Source: Alcaligenaceae bacterium | Lineage (GTDB): Bacteria; Pseudomonadota; Gammaproteobacteria; Burkholderiales; Burkholderiaceae | Length of the DNA stretch: 10,331 nucleotides | Assembly (NCBI GenBank): GCA_947445495.1 | Contig: CANFEI010000020.1 | Span: forward strand, 1-10,331 | Direction of reading: 5' to 3' | Shown: positions 9,382 to 10,331 of the stretch, piece after piece | How positions within the stretch are numbered: the stretch's first letter is position 1 | Layout of the letters: the number at the start of each line of letters is the position of its first letter | Notes under the pieces: model-generated | The model's input: only the letters and a program-made list of their open reading frames with translations | The model's database searches: none | Told to the model about the DNA's origin: nothing | Made by a program: the position numbers and the translations under genes

Positions 9382-9452
9382 ACCCTAGTGGGGGAGACCC
9401 GTAAGACAAGGACGCGCTCAAGCTCAATTATCCCAGACTCGAGAGTGAATAC

Positions 9453-10229
9453 TCACTTATGTTTAAAAACTGCCTTACGCTTCTCAACGAACGCGGCCAT
9501 TCCCTCTTTTTGATCTTCCATCGCAAAGCATGAATGAAATACCCGTCGCTCAAACAAAACACCCTCGGTGAGAGAGGATTCATAGGCGCGATTCACTGAC
9601 TCCTTGGCCATCATCGTTGCGGGCAAGGACATGCCAGCAATAACAGTGGCCGTCTCCATTGCATCCTCAAGCAAGCGATCTGCAGCAACAATGCGCGACA
9701 CCAGACCAGCACGCTCTGCCTCAACAGCGTCCATCATGCGACCCGCCAACACCATTTCCATCGCCTTAGACTTGCCCACCGCGCGAGGCAAGCGCTGCGT
9801 ACCGCCTGAGCCAGGAATGACCCCGAGTTTGATTTCTGGCTGTCCAAACTTTGCTGTGTCTGCTGCCAAAATGAAATCGCACATCATTGCGAGCTCACAG
9901 CCTCCACCCAAGGCGTAGCCAGCAACCGCGGCGATCACAGGCTTGCGTATCCGTCGGATGGTTTCCCAGTTACGCGTAATGTACTCAGACTTGTAGACGT
10001 CCATATAAGACCAGTCCTTCATAGCTCCTATGTCTGCGCCTGCCGCAAACGCTTTTTCGCTACCGGTAATAACGATGCAACCAATATCGTCGTTTGCCTC
10101 AAAGGCCAGCAATCCCGCGCCCAACTGGTCCATCAACTGGTCGTTCAAGGCATTTAGCGCCTTGGGGCGATTGAGCGTCAAGAGTCCGACTCGACCACGC
10201 GTTTCGCTCAGCACAAAAATTTCGCTCAT
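9453..10229 (-). CDS. Enoyl-CoA hydratase / crotonase-family protein
   Basis: A 258-residue cytoplasmic crotonase-fold protein, most likely a short-chain enoyl-CoA hydratase that adds water to trans-2-enoyl-CoA in fatty-acid or related acyl-CoA breakdown. The oxyanion-hole segments are FAAGADI (61-67) and [11 protein letters not shown] (105-115). The two catalytic glutamates are E112 (in GGCEL) and E132 (in FGQPEI), 20 residues apart as in the rat mitochondrial enzyme (E144/E164). [14 protein letters not shown] (139-152) is the usual conserved turn and helix. Both glutamates are present, so hydratase activity is favoured over other crotonase reactions; the exact substrate cannot be read from sequence. 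GGAG lies six bases before the ATG. The gene is divergent from the M61 peptidase gene and is followed by the atp promoter, so it is not obviously part of the atp operon. Confidence 0.93.
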   Translation of the reverse strand: MSEIFVLSETRGRVGLLTLNRPKALNALNDQLMDQLGAGLLAFEANDDIGCIVITGSEKAFAAGADIGAMKDWSYMDVYKSEYITRNWETIRRIRKPVIAAVAGYALGGGCELAMMCDFILAADTAKFGQPEIKLGVIPGSGGTQRLPRAVGKSKAMEMVLAGRMMDAVEAERAGLVSRIVAADRLLEDAMETATVIAGMSLPATMMAKESVNRAYESSLTEGVLFERRVFHSCFAMEDQKEGMAAFVEKRKAVFKHK

Positions 10230-10265
10230 GGGTATCTCCGTGGAAATGTGAAATAAGATATCGAT

Positions 10266-10331
10266 ATGAACCGCAAACCGATACTTTACAGCCTAGAACC
10301 CTTCGATCCGGCCGGACATCGCGTGCGCGCG
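10266..10331 (+). CDS. Start of a probable M61-family metallopeptidase (partial)
   Basis: Only 22 codons are in the window, reading [22 protein letters not shown]. The pattern PI-x-Y-x-(5-6)-DP-x-x-H-x-(V/F) is the usual N-terminus of M61 (glycyl aminopeptidase-like) proteins with an M61 N-terminal beta domain. A stop codon (TAA, 10254-10256) lies in frame just upstream, so the start must be at or after 10257, and ATG 10266 is the first candidate. No strong SD is visible. The catalytic HExxH motif would lie far outside the window, so the assignment rests on a short match. Confidence 0.55.
   Translation, partial: MNRKPILYSLEPFDPAGHRVRA

Noticed and set aside
9441..9460. Small inverted repeat (AGTGA/TCACT) at the crotonase stop codon as a terminator
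   Set aside because: The stem is only five pairs, overlaps the stop codon and has no U-tract, so it does not support a terminator call.

Overview
The window comes from a beta-proteobacterium of the order Burkholderiales, probably family Alcaligenaceae. This is judged from the style of the ATP synthase subunits (for example the [12 protein letters not shown] and [12 protein letters not shown] segments of the beta subunit), the layout of the atp operon with hemE downstream, and moderate GC content by eye. The family-level placement is an inference from remembered sequence style, not from a search.

Nearly everything is encoded on the minus strand, so it reads from high to low coordinates. At the right edge a plus-strand gene begins (10266 onward; probable M61-family metallopeptidase, only 22 codons present). 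Its start lies 36 bp from the divergent start of an enoyl-CoA hydratase/crotonase gene (10229-9453). A clear sigma70-like promoter (9381-9352) then precedes the complete F1Fo ATP synthase operon in the order atpI-atpB-atpE-atpF-atpH-atpA-atpG-atpD-atpC (9247-1920). The operon ends in a strong stem-loop terminator with T-tracts (1867-1898).

Downstream, before hemE, is an unusual orphan regulator gene (1728-868). Its product has a receiver-like N-terminal domain that appears to lack the phospho-acceptor Asp and the conserved Lys, followed by a long linker and a C-terminal Fis-type helix-turn-helix, with no AAA+ domain. A perfect 22-bp palindrome sits just upstream of it. At the left edge is the 5' three-quarters of hemE (uroporphyrinogen decarboxylase, GTG start at 795), cut by the window.

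The atp genes make one machine: a (AtpB), c ring (AtpE) and b (AtpF) form the membrane Fo part, delta (AtpH) joins the stator to F1, alpha and beta carry the nucleotide sites, gamma and epsilon form the central stalk, and AtpI is the assembly helper. All catalytic residues checked are intact. The most informative non-coding structure lies around atpE: a hairpin after atpB, a 24-nt A/T-only tract and an AAGGAG Shine-Dalgarno before atpE, and three hairpins between atpE and atpF. This pattern would fit extra expression of the c subunit, which is needed in many copies.

No mobile element, CRISPR array, tRNA or rRNA was seen, and no gene-free stretch exceeds 300 bases. The window is mostly core housekeeping DNA. 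The least ordinary items are the regulator with its palindrome, an insertion in the gamma subunit, and a Glu-to-Ala change near the essential arginine of subunit a.
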